Shown here in pieces: positions 1-6,265 of a DNA stretch of 6,960 bases (within the stretch, counting starts at the first letter, position 1; each line of letters opens with the position of its first letter). Origin of the DNA: Bacteroidota bacterium (GTDB lineage Bacteria > Bacteroidota > Bacteroidia > UKL13-3); the NCBI GenBank assembly GCA_010027395.1, contig RGVD01000135.1, positions 1 through 6,960 of the forward strand. Direction: 5' to 3'. The position numbers were made by a program, and so were the translations under genes. The notes below the pieces were generated by a model that was given only the letters and a program-made list of their open reading frames with translations, was not told where the DNA came from and made no database searches.

Positions 1-1253
1 CATTTAGCACATTCTAAACCACCATTTTGAGCAACTGTAATGCTTTTGCCTTCAGCTTTCAAATTTTTGTGCAATTCTTCATAGTATTTGTTGTTGGCAA
101 CATCCACTTTGGCTTCACGGTGGCAGTTAATACACCATCCCATTTGCAAGCTGCGTTGTTGGCTTACCACTTTCATAGTCTCAATTGGACCATGACAAGC
201 TTGACACTCAACTTTACCAATTTTAACATGTTGTGCATGGTTAAAGTATGCATGGTCAGGTAGGTTGTGGATACGAATCCACTTAATAGGTTGTTTTTTG
301 TAATCTGGGATATAAGCACGTTTTTCAGGGTCCCAACCCACAGCAGTATAAATTTTTTGAATTTCAGGAGACACTGTGCCATTGTATTTTTCTTTGGCTT
401 GAACATGCGCATGACAGTTCATACATGTGCTTGCTGAAGGAATAGATGCTTGCTTGCTCTTATCTGCACTAGAGTGGCAGTATTGGCAGTTAATTTTATA
501 TTTACCTGCATGCAACTCATGAGAATATGCAATTGGTTGAGTCGGAGCGTATCCTTTTTGAACACCTACTTTTTTATTACCATAATCAAATCCGATTAGA
601 CCAAAAACAATGGTAAACATACCCATTACAACTAAAGTACCAACAACAGGGTGTTTTTTAAATAACTTGTAACGGAAAGATTTGCGGTTGTCTTTCCAAC
701 TAACATGCTGAATCATATCAGCAGCTGCCTCTGGACGTTTTTGAACGAATAGTTGGTTAACTACTTTTCTAATGCTCACCAATACCCAAACAATTACCAA
801 TAAGATGACTGAGATGATTAACAAACCATAGAAAGTAGTGTCATTATAAAAACTATCACCTGCTGGTTTAGCCACTGCATCTGCTGTTGTAGCTTCAACA
901 GGTTTAGCGGGACCACCTGTTTTTACATAGTCTAATATAGATTTTATTTGAGCATCGCTAAACTGAGGAAATGCCGTCATTACTGATTGATTGTACTCAT
1001 TGTAAATCTTCAGTGCTTCAGCATCACCAGATTTAACCATGGCTTGTGAGTTTTTAACCCACTTAATAATCCAAGTTTCGGTGTGACGCTTGTCTACATC
1101 TTTTAGAGCTGGACCAACCACTTTGTCATTTATAGCGTGACATGCAGTACAATTAGCATTAAATAATTTTTCTCCTTCCGCTGCATCGGCAAATAAAAGA
1201 TTTGTCGATAATAGGAGTGCAGTTAAAAACGATAGTAATTTATGGAACTTCAT
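1..1253 (-). CDS. actA: Alternative complex III ActA-like cytochrome c, monohaem-pentahaem fusion (3' end beyond window)
   Basis: This gene probably encodes the multihaem cytochrome subunit of alternative complex III, the membrane quinol:cytochrome c oxidoreductase that replaces bc1 in many Bacteroidota. Translation from ATG at 1253 stays open for 417 codons to the window edge. Seen in order: a signal peptide (about 1-22, hydrophobic core LLSFLTALLL); a class I cytochrome c domain with CTACH at 35-39 and a likely axial Met92 (MTAFPQ); a membrane helix about 141-161; a Lys/Arg-rich loop about 162-202; a second helix about 203-222; then haem motifs CQYCH (256), CMNCH (277), CQACH (350), CINCH (374) and CAKC at 415, cut by the edge. 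The positive loop implies that both haem domains face the periplasm. There is no clear Shine-Dalgarno sequence before the ATG. The next gene to the left is predicted to be actB (inference). Family assignment is confident; the symbol rests on domain layout only. A different membrane-bound multihaem quinol dehydrogenase is the main alternative. Confidence 0.85.
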   Translation of the reverse strand, partial: MKFHKLLSFLTALLLSTNLLFADAAEGEKLFNANCTACHAINDKVVGPALKDVDKRHTETWIIKWVKNSQAMVKSGDAEALKIYNEYNQSVMTAFPQFSDAQIKSILDYVKTGGPAKPVEATTADAVAKPAGDSFYNDTTFYGLLIISVILLVIVWVLVSIRKVVNQLFVQKRPEAAADMIQHVSWKDNRKSFRYKLFKKHPVVGTLVVMGMFTIVFGLIGFDYGNKKVGVQKGYAPTQPIAYSHELHAGKYKINCQYCHSSADKSKQASIPSASTCMNCHAHVQAKEKYNGTVSPEIQKIYTAVGWDPEKRAYIPDYKKQPIKWIRIHNLPDHAYFNHAQHVKIGKVECQACHGPIETMKVVSQQRSLQMGWCINCHREAKVDVANNKYYEELHKNLKAEGKSITVAQNGGLECAK

Positions 1254-1283
1254 TTACAAAAATATTTTTTTACGAAACGCTTA

Positions 1284-1333
1284 CAAAGCTATTACAGCAT
1301 TGCCATTTTAAAATCTGACTTTCGTCAAATCTA
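1284..1333 (-). promoter_or_regulatory. Candidate promoter elements for the cytochrome (act) gene
   Basis: Read on the minus strand, two exact matches to the Bacteroidota -7 consensus TAnnTTTG lie upstream of the cytochrome ATG: TAGCTTTG (1291-1284) and TAGATTTG (1333-1326). They would give leaders of very roughly 25 and 65 nt. Neither has a good TTTG -33 element at the usual 19-21 nt. The proximal one has only a T-run about 18 nt upstream, and the distal one has TTTG at about 28 nt. Chance matches are easy in such AT-rich DNA, so which element is used, if either, is unknown. Confidence 0.35.
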
Positions 1334-1396
1334 GCTTATTAAAGGCTCGCGAATATAAAAACAAAAAGCAAAAGGGAATATCAATTCTGAAATAAA

Positions 1397-1423
1397 TTTT
1401 ATTTAGAATCTATCTAAATAAAA
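1397..1423 (-). terminator. Possible intrinsic terminator downstream of the MCE gene
   Basis: A perfect 11-bp inverted repeat, TTTTATTTAGA (1397-1407) and TCTAAATAAAA (1413-1423), has a 5-nt loop. On the minus strand it falls about 130 nt after the MCE stop codon, and the hairpin is followed by a U-rich stretch (UUUAUUU). The stem has only two G-C pairs, so it is weak as a terminator. It could instead be an operator or a chance feature of AT-rich DNA. Confidence 0.35.
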
Positions 1424-1550
1424 CGATTTGATAATCTTAAATAAAATAAAAATTAAGCGAGCCAAGATGTATTATTAGTGGCAAAATTAGCAATATCAAG
1501 TTTAAGATTTTAGAAAGGCTTAACTGATCGAAAACGCTAAAAACCTAAAA

Positions 1551-2537
1551 TTATTTTGTTTTGGTATTGTCTTTTGGTTTAGATCCGCCTCCAAAAACCG
1601 AAAAATGCACATATCTAGATGGATTTTTATGAAGATCGGCCAAAAGTAATTGCAATTCTGCAGTAGATTTATTTAGGTTATCATATAATTCTTTATCATT
1701 GGCTAATTTGCCCATGGTTCCTTCACCTTTATTAATCTTTTGTAAAAGCAAAGCCATTTCAGCACTCACCTTTTCTAAATTATTAATAGTACTCTTCATA
1801 TTTGATTTAGAAAGAGAATCTGATATTATGCTCAAATTCTTAATCATTTTATTGAGGTTATCGCTGTTTTTAGCAATGCTAGAAGTTATGGTTTCTACAT
1901 TTCTACTTGCTTTTTGCAAATGAATACTTTCACTTGAAGCAAACGCATTGATGGTTTCAGTTGTATTTCTTAGGTTATGAAGTGTAGCACTTAAATCAAT
2001 AAGTGTATTAGATAAGTTCTGTGTTCCTTTGTTATCAAAAACTTGTCTTAAGGACCCCAAAACTTTGTCTAAAGTGATGAGAACTTGTTCGCTCTTATCT
2101 TTTATGGGGGCCACCATATTACTAATTGAGGTGGTTAAATCCATTTCTTTGTCCCCAACAAGAGTATCTTCATCGCTAAGGTAGGCATTGGTATCATTCA
2201 AAAGTATCTTTATGGCCTTGCCGCCCAATAAATCTTGGCTACTAATGAGTGAGGTGCTTCCTTTACCTATTCTTATTTTTTCATTTACAAATAATGTAAC
2301 CAAAATTTTGTCAGTGTTAGCCTCATCTGCTAAACCAATTTTCTCAACCTGACCTACTTTAAAACCATTAATATAAACAGGTGTGGAGTTTACTACACCA
2401 TCAACGCTGTTATAAACAACATAGTACCTATTATAAGAGGAGAAAAATTTTTTTCCTTTTAAAAAATTATACCCAAAATATAAAACAGTAATGGCAGCGG
2501 CTACAAATAAACCAACTTTGAATTCTTTAGTTTTCAA
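1551..2537 (-). CDS. mlaD: MlaD/MCE-domain lipid transport protein
   Basis: This 328-residue protein belongs to the MlaD (MCE) family, the periplasmic substrate-binding part of ABC systems that move phospholipids between inner and outer membranes. Seen: a single N-terminal membrane helix (about 7-26, KVGLFVAAAITVLYFGY) that anchors it in the inner membrane; the MCE domain (about 37-115) with VYINGFKVGQVEKI at 54-67 and SSQDLLGGKAIKI at 99-111; a long, Asn/Ser-rich helical region (about 130-270) likely to form coiled coil; and a conserved-looking tail GEGTMGKL...NPSRYVHFSVFG (271-317). Length and layout are normal for Bacteroidota MlaD-like proteins. The start codon is TTG: an in-frame stop lies five codons upstream, no ATG occurs before residue 141, and the TTG places the membrane anchor correctly. 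The gene lies 65 bp after the amidase on the same strand, so co-transcription is likely. No MlaE or MlaF partner is in the window. The symbol is by family, not proven orthology. Confidence 0.93.
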   Translation of the reverse strand: MKTKEFKVGLFVAAAITVLYFGYNFLKGKKFFSSYNRYYVVYNSVDGVVNSTPVYINGFKVGQVEKIGLADEANTDKILVTLFVNEKIRIGKGSTSLISSQDLLGGKAIKILLNDTNAYLSDEDTLVGDKEMDLTTSISNMVAPIKDKSEQVLITLDKVLGSLRQVFDNKGTQNLSNTLIDLSATLHNLRNTTETINAFASSESIHLQKASRNVETITSSIAKNSDNLNKMIKNLSIISDSLSKSNMKSTINNLEKVSAEMALLLQKINKGEGTMGKLANDKELYDNLNKSTAELQLLLADLHKNPSRYVHFSVFGGGSKPKDNTKTK

Positions 2538-2554
2538 GACAAAAATAATTTAGG

Positions 2555-2562
2555 CAAAAATA
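2555..2562 (-). promoter_or_regulatory. Weak candidate -7 element upstream of the MCE gene
   Basis: The minus strand reads TATTTTTG, a match to TAnnTTTG, 18 nt before the TTG start. A second identical octamer lies at 2547-2540, almost touching the start. No clear -33 TTTG accompanies either. The short leader and AT-rich setting make this a weak candidate; read-through from the amidase gene is the simpler explanation for MCE expression. Confidence 0.2.
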
Positions 2563-2602
2563 TAAAATTTAGCCAAATCATAGGGAAAGAAATATTGAGG
2601 AA

Positions 2603-3424
2603 TTAATTTTTGACTAAAGAACTTTCGCCCAATTGCTTGTAATCAGCTACTGAACGGGCTATGCCTGCAGAAATTTTATCCACACCATTTTCGCTATTAA
2701 GCATTTCTCTGTCAGACTTATTACTTAAAAAGCCGGTTTCAATTAAAATGCTCGGCATTTTGGTTTGCCATAGCACCAGAAAGCCTGCTTGCTTGACACC
2801 TCTACTAAATCTTTCAATCTGTTTACCAAGGTTTTGCTCAATTTTAGAAGCTAATTTTAGGCTCTTGTCTAAATAAGCATTTTGATAAAGTGATAAAATA
2901 ATGTGGGTTTCAGGAGAATTAGGGTCAAAACCTTCGTAATTTTCTTGATAATTACTTTCTAATAAAATAGCTCCATTTTCACGCATGGATACATCTAGGT
3001 TATCGTTGGCTTTGTGCAATCCCATAGCAAATGTTTCGGTACCGGAAACATTCACATTTTTATTGGCATTACAATGTATAGATATAAATAAATCTGCTTC
3101 TGCCTTGTTAGCTATTTCAGCCCTTTGATGAAGTTCTATAAACCTATCCGAGTTACGTGTGTAGATAATTTTCACATCAGGCAAAAGCTCTTGAATTTTT
3201 TTTCCAGTTGCCAATGCAATTTGCAGGGTAACATCTTTTTCTTTTACTCCGTTATAGTTGCAACCTGGGTCTTTACCACCATGTCCAGCGTCTATTACAA
3301 TGACTCTCACTTGTTTGTTATGCAAAGCAGGTTTGGCTGCACATAAAATTACCAACACAATAATAAACGGCACGAAATTTTCAAGTTTCGTGAAGTTTAA
3401 TAGTTTAGTTAGTTTTGTGCCCAT
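2603..3424 (-). CDS. N-acetylmuramoyl-L-alanine amidase (Amidase_3, zinc-dependent)
   Basis: This enzyme cleaves the bond between N-acetylmuramic acid and L-alanine of peptidoglycan, in the periplasm. Numbering is from the ATG at 3424 (273 residues). A signal peptide or anchor spans about 18-33 (FVPFIIVLVILCAA). The Amidase_3 fold follows: VIDAGHGGKDPG with zinc ligand His48, KEKD with zinc ligand Glu62, SIHCNA with zinc ligand His117, and ILIETGFLSN with catalytic Glu229, so all active-site residues are present. Between His117 and the last strand is a stretch (about 135-205) containing YEGFDPNSPETHIILSLYQ, in the position where regulated amidases carry an inhibitory insertion; an autoinhibitory role here is inference. 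The frame stays open to 3526, but that longer start would put 34 non-signal-like residues ahead of the signal and run into lptD. An ATG at 3433 is a close alternative. It is divergent from lptD and probably co-transcribed with the MCE gene. Confidence 0.95.
   Translation of the reverse strand: MGTKLTKLLNFTKLENFVPFIIVLVILCAAKPALHNKQVRVIVIDAGHGGKDPGCNYNGVKEKDVTLQIALATGKKIQELLPDVKIIYTRNSDRFIELHQRAEIANKAEADLFISIHCNANKNVNVSGTETFAMGLHKANDNLDVSMRENGAILLESNYQENYEGFDPNSPETHIILSLYQNAYLDKSLKLASKIEQNLGKQIERFSRGVKQAGFLVLWQTKMPSILIETGFLSNKSDREMLNSENGVDKISAGIARSVADYKQLGESSLVKN
3371..3392. repeat. Dyad CACGAAA-N8-TTTCGTG at the lptD -33 region
   Basis: Two perfect 7-bp arms (3371-3377 and 3386-3392) are separated by 8 nt, and the inner bases partly continue the symmetry. 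The repeat lies in the first codons of the amidase gene and overlaps the candidate -33 element of the lptD promoter. A transcription-factor operator is possible but unproven; it could also be a small hairpin in the amidase mRNA. Confidence 0.4.
3385..3417 (+). promoter_or_regulatory. Candidate lptD promoter
   Basis: TAGTTTTG (3410-3417) exactly matches the Bacteroidota -7 consensus TAnnTTTG, with a GTTTCG (3385-3390), resembling the -33 TTTG, 19 nt upstream. Transcription would begin around 3422-3425 and leave a leader of roughly 55 nt before the TTG at 3478. If correct, the TTG at 3415 cannot be the start codon. The element lies inside the 5' end of the amidase gene. Confidence 0.45.
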
Positions 3425-3439
3425 TGATAACATCTGATT

Positions 3440-3472
3440 CAAAATATATAATTCGTCAAAAACATTTTGCAA
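3440..3472 (-). promoter_or_regulatory. Candidate amidase promoter
   Basis: On the minus strand, TATATTTTG (3448-3440; a TAnnTTTG-like element with one extra base) is preceded by TTG (3472-3470) with a 21-nt spacer. Transcription would begin near 3434, only about 10 nt before the ATG at 3424, which supports that start over the longer reading frame. It faces the lptD promoter, so the two transcripts would overlap slightly at their 5' ends. Confidence 0.35.
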
Positions 3473-3485
3473 GGTCCTTGCCAAA
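3465..3485. repeat. Dyad TTTTGCAAGG-T-CCTTGCCAAA across the lptD TTG start
   Basis: The core GCAAGG-T-CCTTGC (3469-3481) is a perfect 13-bp dyad. With one mismatch (3468/3482) the symmetry extends to ten positions per arm. It covers the proposed lptD start codon (3478-3480) and the TTG of the candidate amidase promoter. It could be an operator acting on the amidase promoter, or an RNA hairpin (loop GGUCC) that pairs with the lptD start codon. Both roles are inference. Confidence 0.4.
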
Positions 3486-6195
3486 GAAATTCCTATGTGG
3501 TTTTTTGCTATTTTTAGCAATACCATATATGTCTATTTCGCAGCAAGTTAATAGAACTAAAGCGAAAACAGCAATAACTAATACTAGTTATAATTCAACA
3601 AAAAATACAAATAACAGATTATCAGATAGTTTAATTTCAACTAAAAGCAATTTAAACGGAATTAACCGCAGTTTAAATAATCAAGACTCTACCAATGATA
3701 ATCAAAAAGATAGCAATTATTTACCAAGGACTAAATCAGCAATCAAAACTAAGGTAAAATATTCTGCTGACGACTCAATTGTTTATACAGAAACTAACAA
3801 AACCGTGTACCTTTTTGGGAATGCACAAGTCAATTATGGAGATTTAACGAACAAATCTGAGATTTTAGAAATCGATTTGAACAAGAATACTTTCAAAAGT
3901 TATGGAAAAGAAGATTCAACGGGTGAATTGGTGGGAACACCCCAATTTAAGCAAGGAGGAACTGAATACAAGGCCCAAGAAATTACTTTTAACTATAACA
4001 CGAACAAAGGGTATCTAAAAGAATTTAAAACCAAAGAAGGAGAAGGGTATATTAGGGGTCAAAAAGTAAAACGCGACCAAGAAAATAATTTTTATATTAA
4101 AGACGCATATTATACTACTTGCGATCAAATAGATGATCCTCATTTTTATATAGAAGCTTCAAAATTAAAAGTAGTGCCTGGTAAAAAAGTTATTACGGGC
4201 CCTGCAAGATTAGTCTTTGAAGGAATAAGAACACCTCCTATCCTTCCATTTGGCATATTTCCTTTAAAAAGAGGACAACAATCTGGTGTGATAATTCCTG
4301 CCTACGGCTTTTCTCCAGGAAGAGGATATTTTTTAAATAGAGGTGGCTATTACTTTGGCCTGTCCGACAAATTCGATTTAAGTGTAACAGGAGATGTTTG
4401 GACCAATCTGAGTTATGCTGTTAGGCTAAACACAAGATACGCGAATAGATATCGATATGGAGGCAATCTTAGTTTCGAGTATTTCAAAAACAAAAATGGA
4501 AATGTTGAAGACCCCACCTACAATGAAAACACGCAGTTTAACTTTATTTGGAGTCATAGAATGGACCCAAAAGCTAGGCCTAATGTTAACTTCACAGCCA
4601 ATGTAAATTTAGTAAGTGCTAATTATTATGCTCAAAATAGTTTTAACAGAAACAACCTAGGTTTTGCCAATACCATCACTTCAGGTATTTCTTACAATAA
4701 ATCTTTTGCAAAAGGTAAATACAACCTTTCTACAAATACTCGTATTTCACAGAATACTCAGACCAGAGATTTATCCATCACTTTACCGGATGTTAATTTT
4801 ACGGTTAGTAGTTTTCAACCTTTAAAACCAAAATGGAAACCCACTGCTGATAAGTGGTATGAGAATATAAGTACCAACTATACCGGAAGTATAAGCGGTA
4901 CAATAAATACTAAAGATTCTTTACTACTAAGGAATAGAACCGAAAGCCAATGGATAAACTATTTAGATACCACATATAGATACAGTATCAATCATGCCAT
5001 TCCTTTGCAAACCTCATTTAAATTATTCAAATATTACACCCTTTCAACATCTTTAAACTATAGAGAAAGTTGGACCTTTCAAACCATTAGAAAAGACATA
5101 GAAGATACAGGCGAACTAAAAAACCAAATAGTAACAAGAAAGGTAAAAGAATTTGGAAGGGCATATAGTTTTGGGACCAATGCTAGTTTGACAACAAGAT
5201 GGTATGGACAAGTAAATTTCAGTAAAGGTAAAATTGCAGCAATCAGGCATGTTATCAATCCTAATTTTGGTTTCAGCTTCACTCCCGACTTTAGTGATGC
5301 CATGTGGGGAATGTATAAAACCTATAAAGACTCAACGGGTAAAGAGTATAAGTATTCGATCTTCGAAGGAACTGGAGCCAGTGCCCCTGGCACTGGAAAA
5401 CAAGGTAATATCACCTTTGGCTTTGATAACAATATTGAAATGAAAGTACGCACTGGCAAAGACACTGCGATGAAGGAAGAAAAAGTAAAATTGTTTGAAT
5501 CAATTAGCATGAATGGTTCCTACAATATTTTTGCAGATTCAATGCGCTTCAGCACACTTAGCTTTAATGCGTTTACAACCATACTCAAGAATGTACAATT
5601 GCGCTTCCACTCAACTATTGACCCGTATGTAAATGTGGTGGTAAACAAGGTTGCTACTAACACTATCAATTTAGTTAGAGTAAATAGACTTTATATAAAT
5701 GAATTTGGTATTTTAGGAAGAATAACCAATGCAAATATAGGGGCTAGTTTTTCTTTAAGTCCTGAAACCTTTAAGAAGCTTCAAAAGCACAAAACAGAGC
5801 GCAACAAGGAGATGGAAAAGATGGGATATACTGTTTTTAATATTCCATGGAATATGTCTTTTAATTACACATTGAGTTATGATGCAAATGCACCTTATTC
5901 TTATTACGCAAGAAATGAGTACATTCAAACCTTAGGGGTGAGTGGATCAGTAACACCTACCAAAAATTGGAACTTCGGTTATTCGAGTGGATACGATTTT
6001 GTAAATAGCAAGATATCTTCACTTTCACTTGACTTGAAACGTGATTTACATTGTTGGATGTTTACCTTTAATTGGATGCCCATTGCTCCTAGCGGTTACC
6101 AATATTTTATTTTTGAGATAAGAGCTAAAGCAAGTATGCTTCAAGACCTAAAATTACCACCACGTAGAAGAGAGTGGTTTGATAGGAAGATATAG
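3478..6195 (+). CDS. lptD: LptD-type LPS-assembly outer-membrane protein
   Basis: LptD is the outer-membrane barrel that, with LptE, receives lipopolysaccharide from the periplasmic Lpt bridge and inserts it into the outer leaflet. From TTG at 3478 it has 905 residues. Seen in order: a signal peptide (about 1-21, PKKFLCGFLLFLAIPYMSIS); a low-complexity Asn/Ser/Thr/Lys linker (about 23-92); an OstA/LptA-like beta domain (about 96-250) with TVYLFGNAQVNYGD and YYTTCDQIDDPHFYIEASKL; then a long beta-barrel (about 254-899) rich in alternating aromatic strands, ending LKLPPRRREWFDRKI. The mature protein has two cysteines, Cys215 and Cys859. The frame contains no ATG before position 3529, and an ATG start there would destroy the signal peptide. 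TTGs at 3415, 3424 and 3478 are possible; 3478 gives a normal short, Lys-containing n-region and fits the upstream promoter. It is divergent from the peptidoglycan amidase, with gcvT 70 bp downstream. Family is confident; the exact start is not. Confidence 0.92.
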   Translation: MPKKFLCGFLLFLAIPYMSISQQVNRTKAKTAITNTSYNSTKNTNNRLSDSLISTKSNLNGINRSLNNQDSTNDNQKDSNYLPRTKSAIKTKVKYSADDSIVYTETNKTVYLFGNAQVNYGDLTNKSEILEIDLNKNTFKSYGKEDSTGELVGTPQFKQGGTEYKAQEITFNYNTNKGYLKEFKTKEGEGYIRGQKVKRDQENNFYIKDAYYTTCDQIDDPHFYIEASKLKVVPGKKVITGPARLVFEGIRTPPILPFGIFPLKRGQQSGVIIPAYGFSPGRGYFLNRGGYYFGLSDKFDLSVTGDVWTNLSYAVRLNTRYANRYRYGGNLSFEYFKNKNGNVEDPTYNENTQFNFIWSHRMDPKARPNVNFTANVNLVSANYYAQNSFNRNNLGFANTITSGISYNKSFAKGKYNLSTNTRISQNTQTRDLSITLPDVNFTVSSFQPLKPKWKPTADKWYENISTNYTGSISGTINTKDSLLLRNRTESQWINYLDTTYRYSINHAIPLQTSFKLFKYYTLSTSLNYRESWTFQTIRKDIEDTGELKNQIVTRKVKEFGRAYSFGTNASLTTRWYGQVNFSKGKIAAIRHVINPNFGFSFTPDFSDAMWGMYKTYKDSTGKEYKYSIFEGTGASAPGTGKQGNITFGFDNNIEMKVRTGKDTAMKEEKVKLFESISMNGSYNIFADSMRFSTLSFNAFTTILKNVQLRFHSTIDPYVNVVVNKVATNTINLVRVNRLYINEFGILGRITNANIGASFSLSPETFKKLQKHKTERNKEMEKMGYTVFNIPWNMSFNYTLSYDANAPYSYYARNEYIQTLGVSGSVTPTKNWNFGYSSGYDFVNSKISSLSLDLKRDLHCWMFTFNWMPIAPSGYQYFIFEIRAKASMLQDLKLPPRRREWFDRKI
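5378..5396 (+). repeat. GC-rich inverted repeat inside lptD
   Basis: Perfect 8-bp arms CCAGTGCC (5378-5385) and GGCACTGG (5389-5396) have a 3-nt loop, in an otherwise AT-rich gene. It encodes a small-residue loop, ASAPGTG. Without a following T-run it is not a terminator. It may be a chance product of a Gly/Ala/Ser/Pro loop, or a local mRNA structure. Confidence 0.4.
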
Positions 6196-6265
6196 TTGGC
6201 GGTTGTCCGTTGATTGTTATTATTGACTTGCAATTTTATATAGCCGTTTTTCAGACATATTTTCC

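Larger units (their letters stand above)
1254..1550. other. Non-coding AT-rich intergenic region between the MCE gene and the cytochrome gene
   Basis: This 297-bp gap separates two minus-strand genes. I see no convincing reading frame or tRNA in it. It holds an AT-rich inverted repeat (1397-1423), candidate -7 elements near the cytochrome start, a direct repeat TAAATAAAA (1415-1423 and 1438-1446), and a widely spaced GGCTCGC/GCGAGCC pair (1344-1350 and 1457-1463). Its likely job is to end the amidase/MCE transcript and start the act transcript. Confidence 0.6.

Noticed and set aside
27..412. Short open frames on both strands over the left end
   Set aside because: They overlap the cytochrome gene in other frames; the cytochrome frame has six haem motifs and stays open for 417 codons.
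1699..1923. Plus-strand 74-codon open frame within the MCE gene
   Set aside because: It is antisense to a well-supported coding region and has no recognisable domain or start context.
3314..3373. Lipoprotein signal in the amidase (Leu-Cys after the hydrophobic core)
   Set aside because: The residues before the cysteine (VIL) do not fit the lipobox, which needs a small residue at -1.
3425..3526. N-terminal extension of the amidase frame up to an ATG at 3526
   Set aside because: The extra 34 residues precede a normal signal peptide, overlap lptD, and lie upstream of the candidate amidase transcription start.
5079..5510. Open frames on both strands inside lptD
   Set aside because: They are alternative frames of the barrel-coding sequence with no independent support.
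6223..6245. TTGACT followed by TATATAG as a sigma70-type promoter for gcvT
   Set aside because: The spacing is far too short, and Bacteroidota promoters do not follow this consensus.
6196..6265. Terminator or small RNA between lptD and gcvT
   Set aside because: I found no stem of useful length followed by a T-run, and no tRNA-like or riboswitch-like structure, including no recognisable glycine riboswitch.
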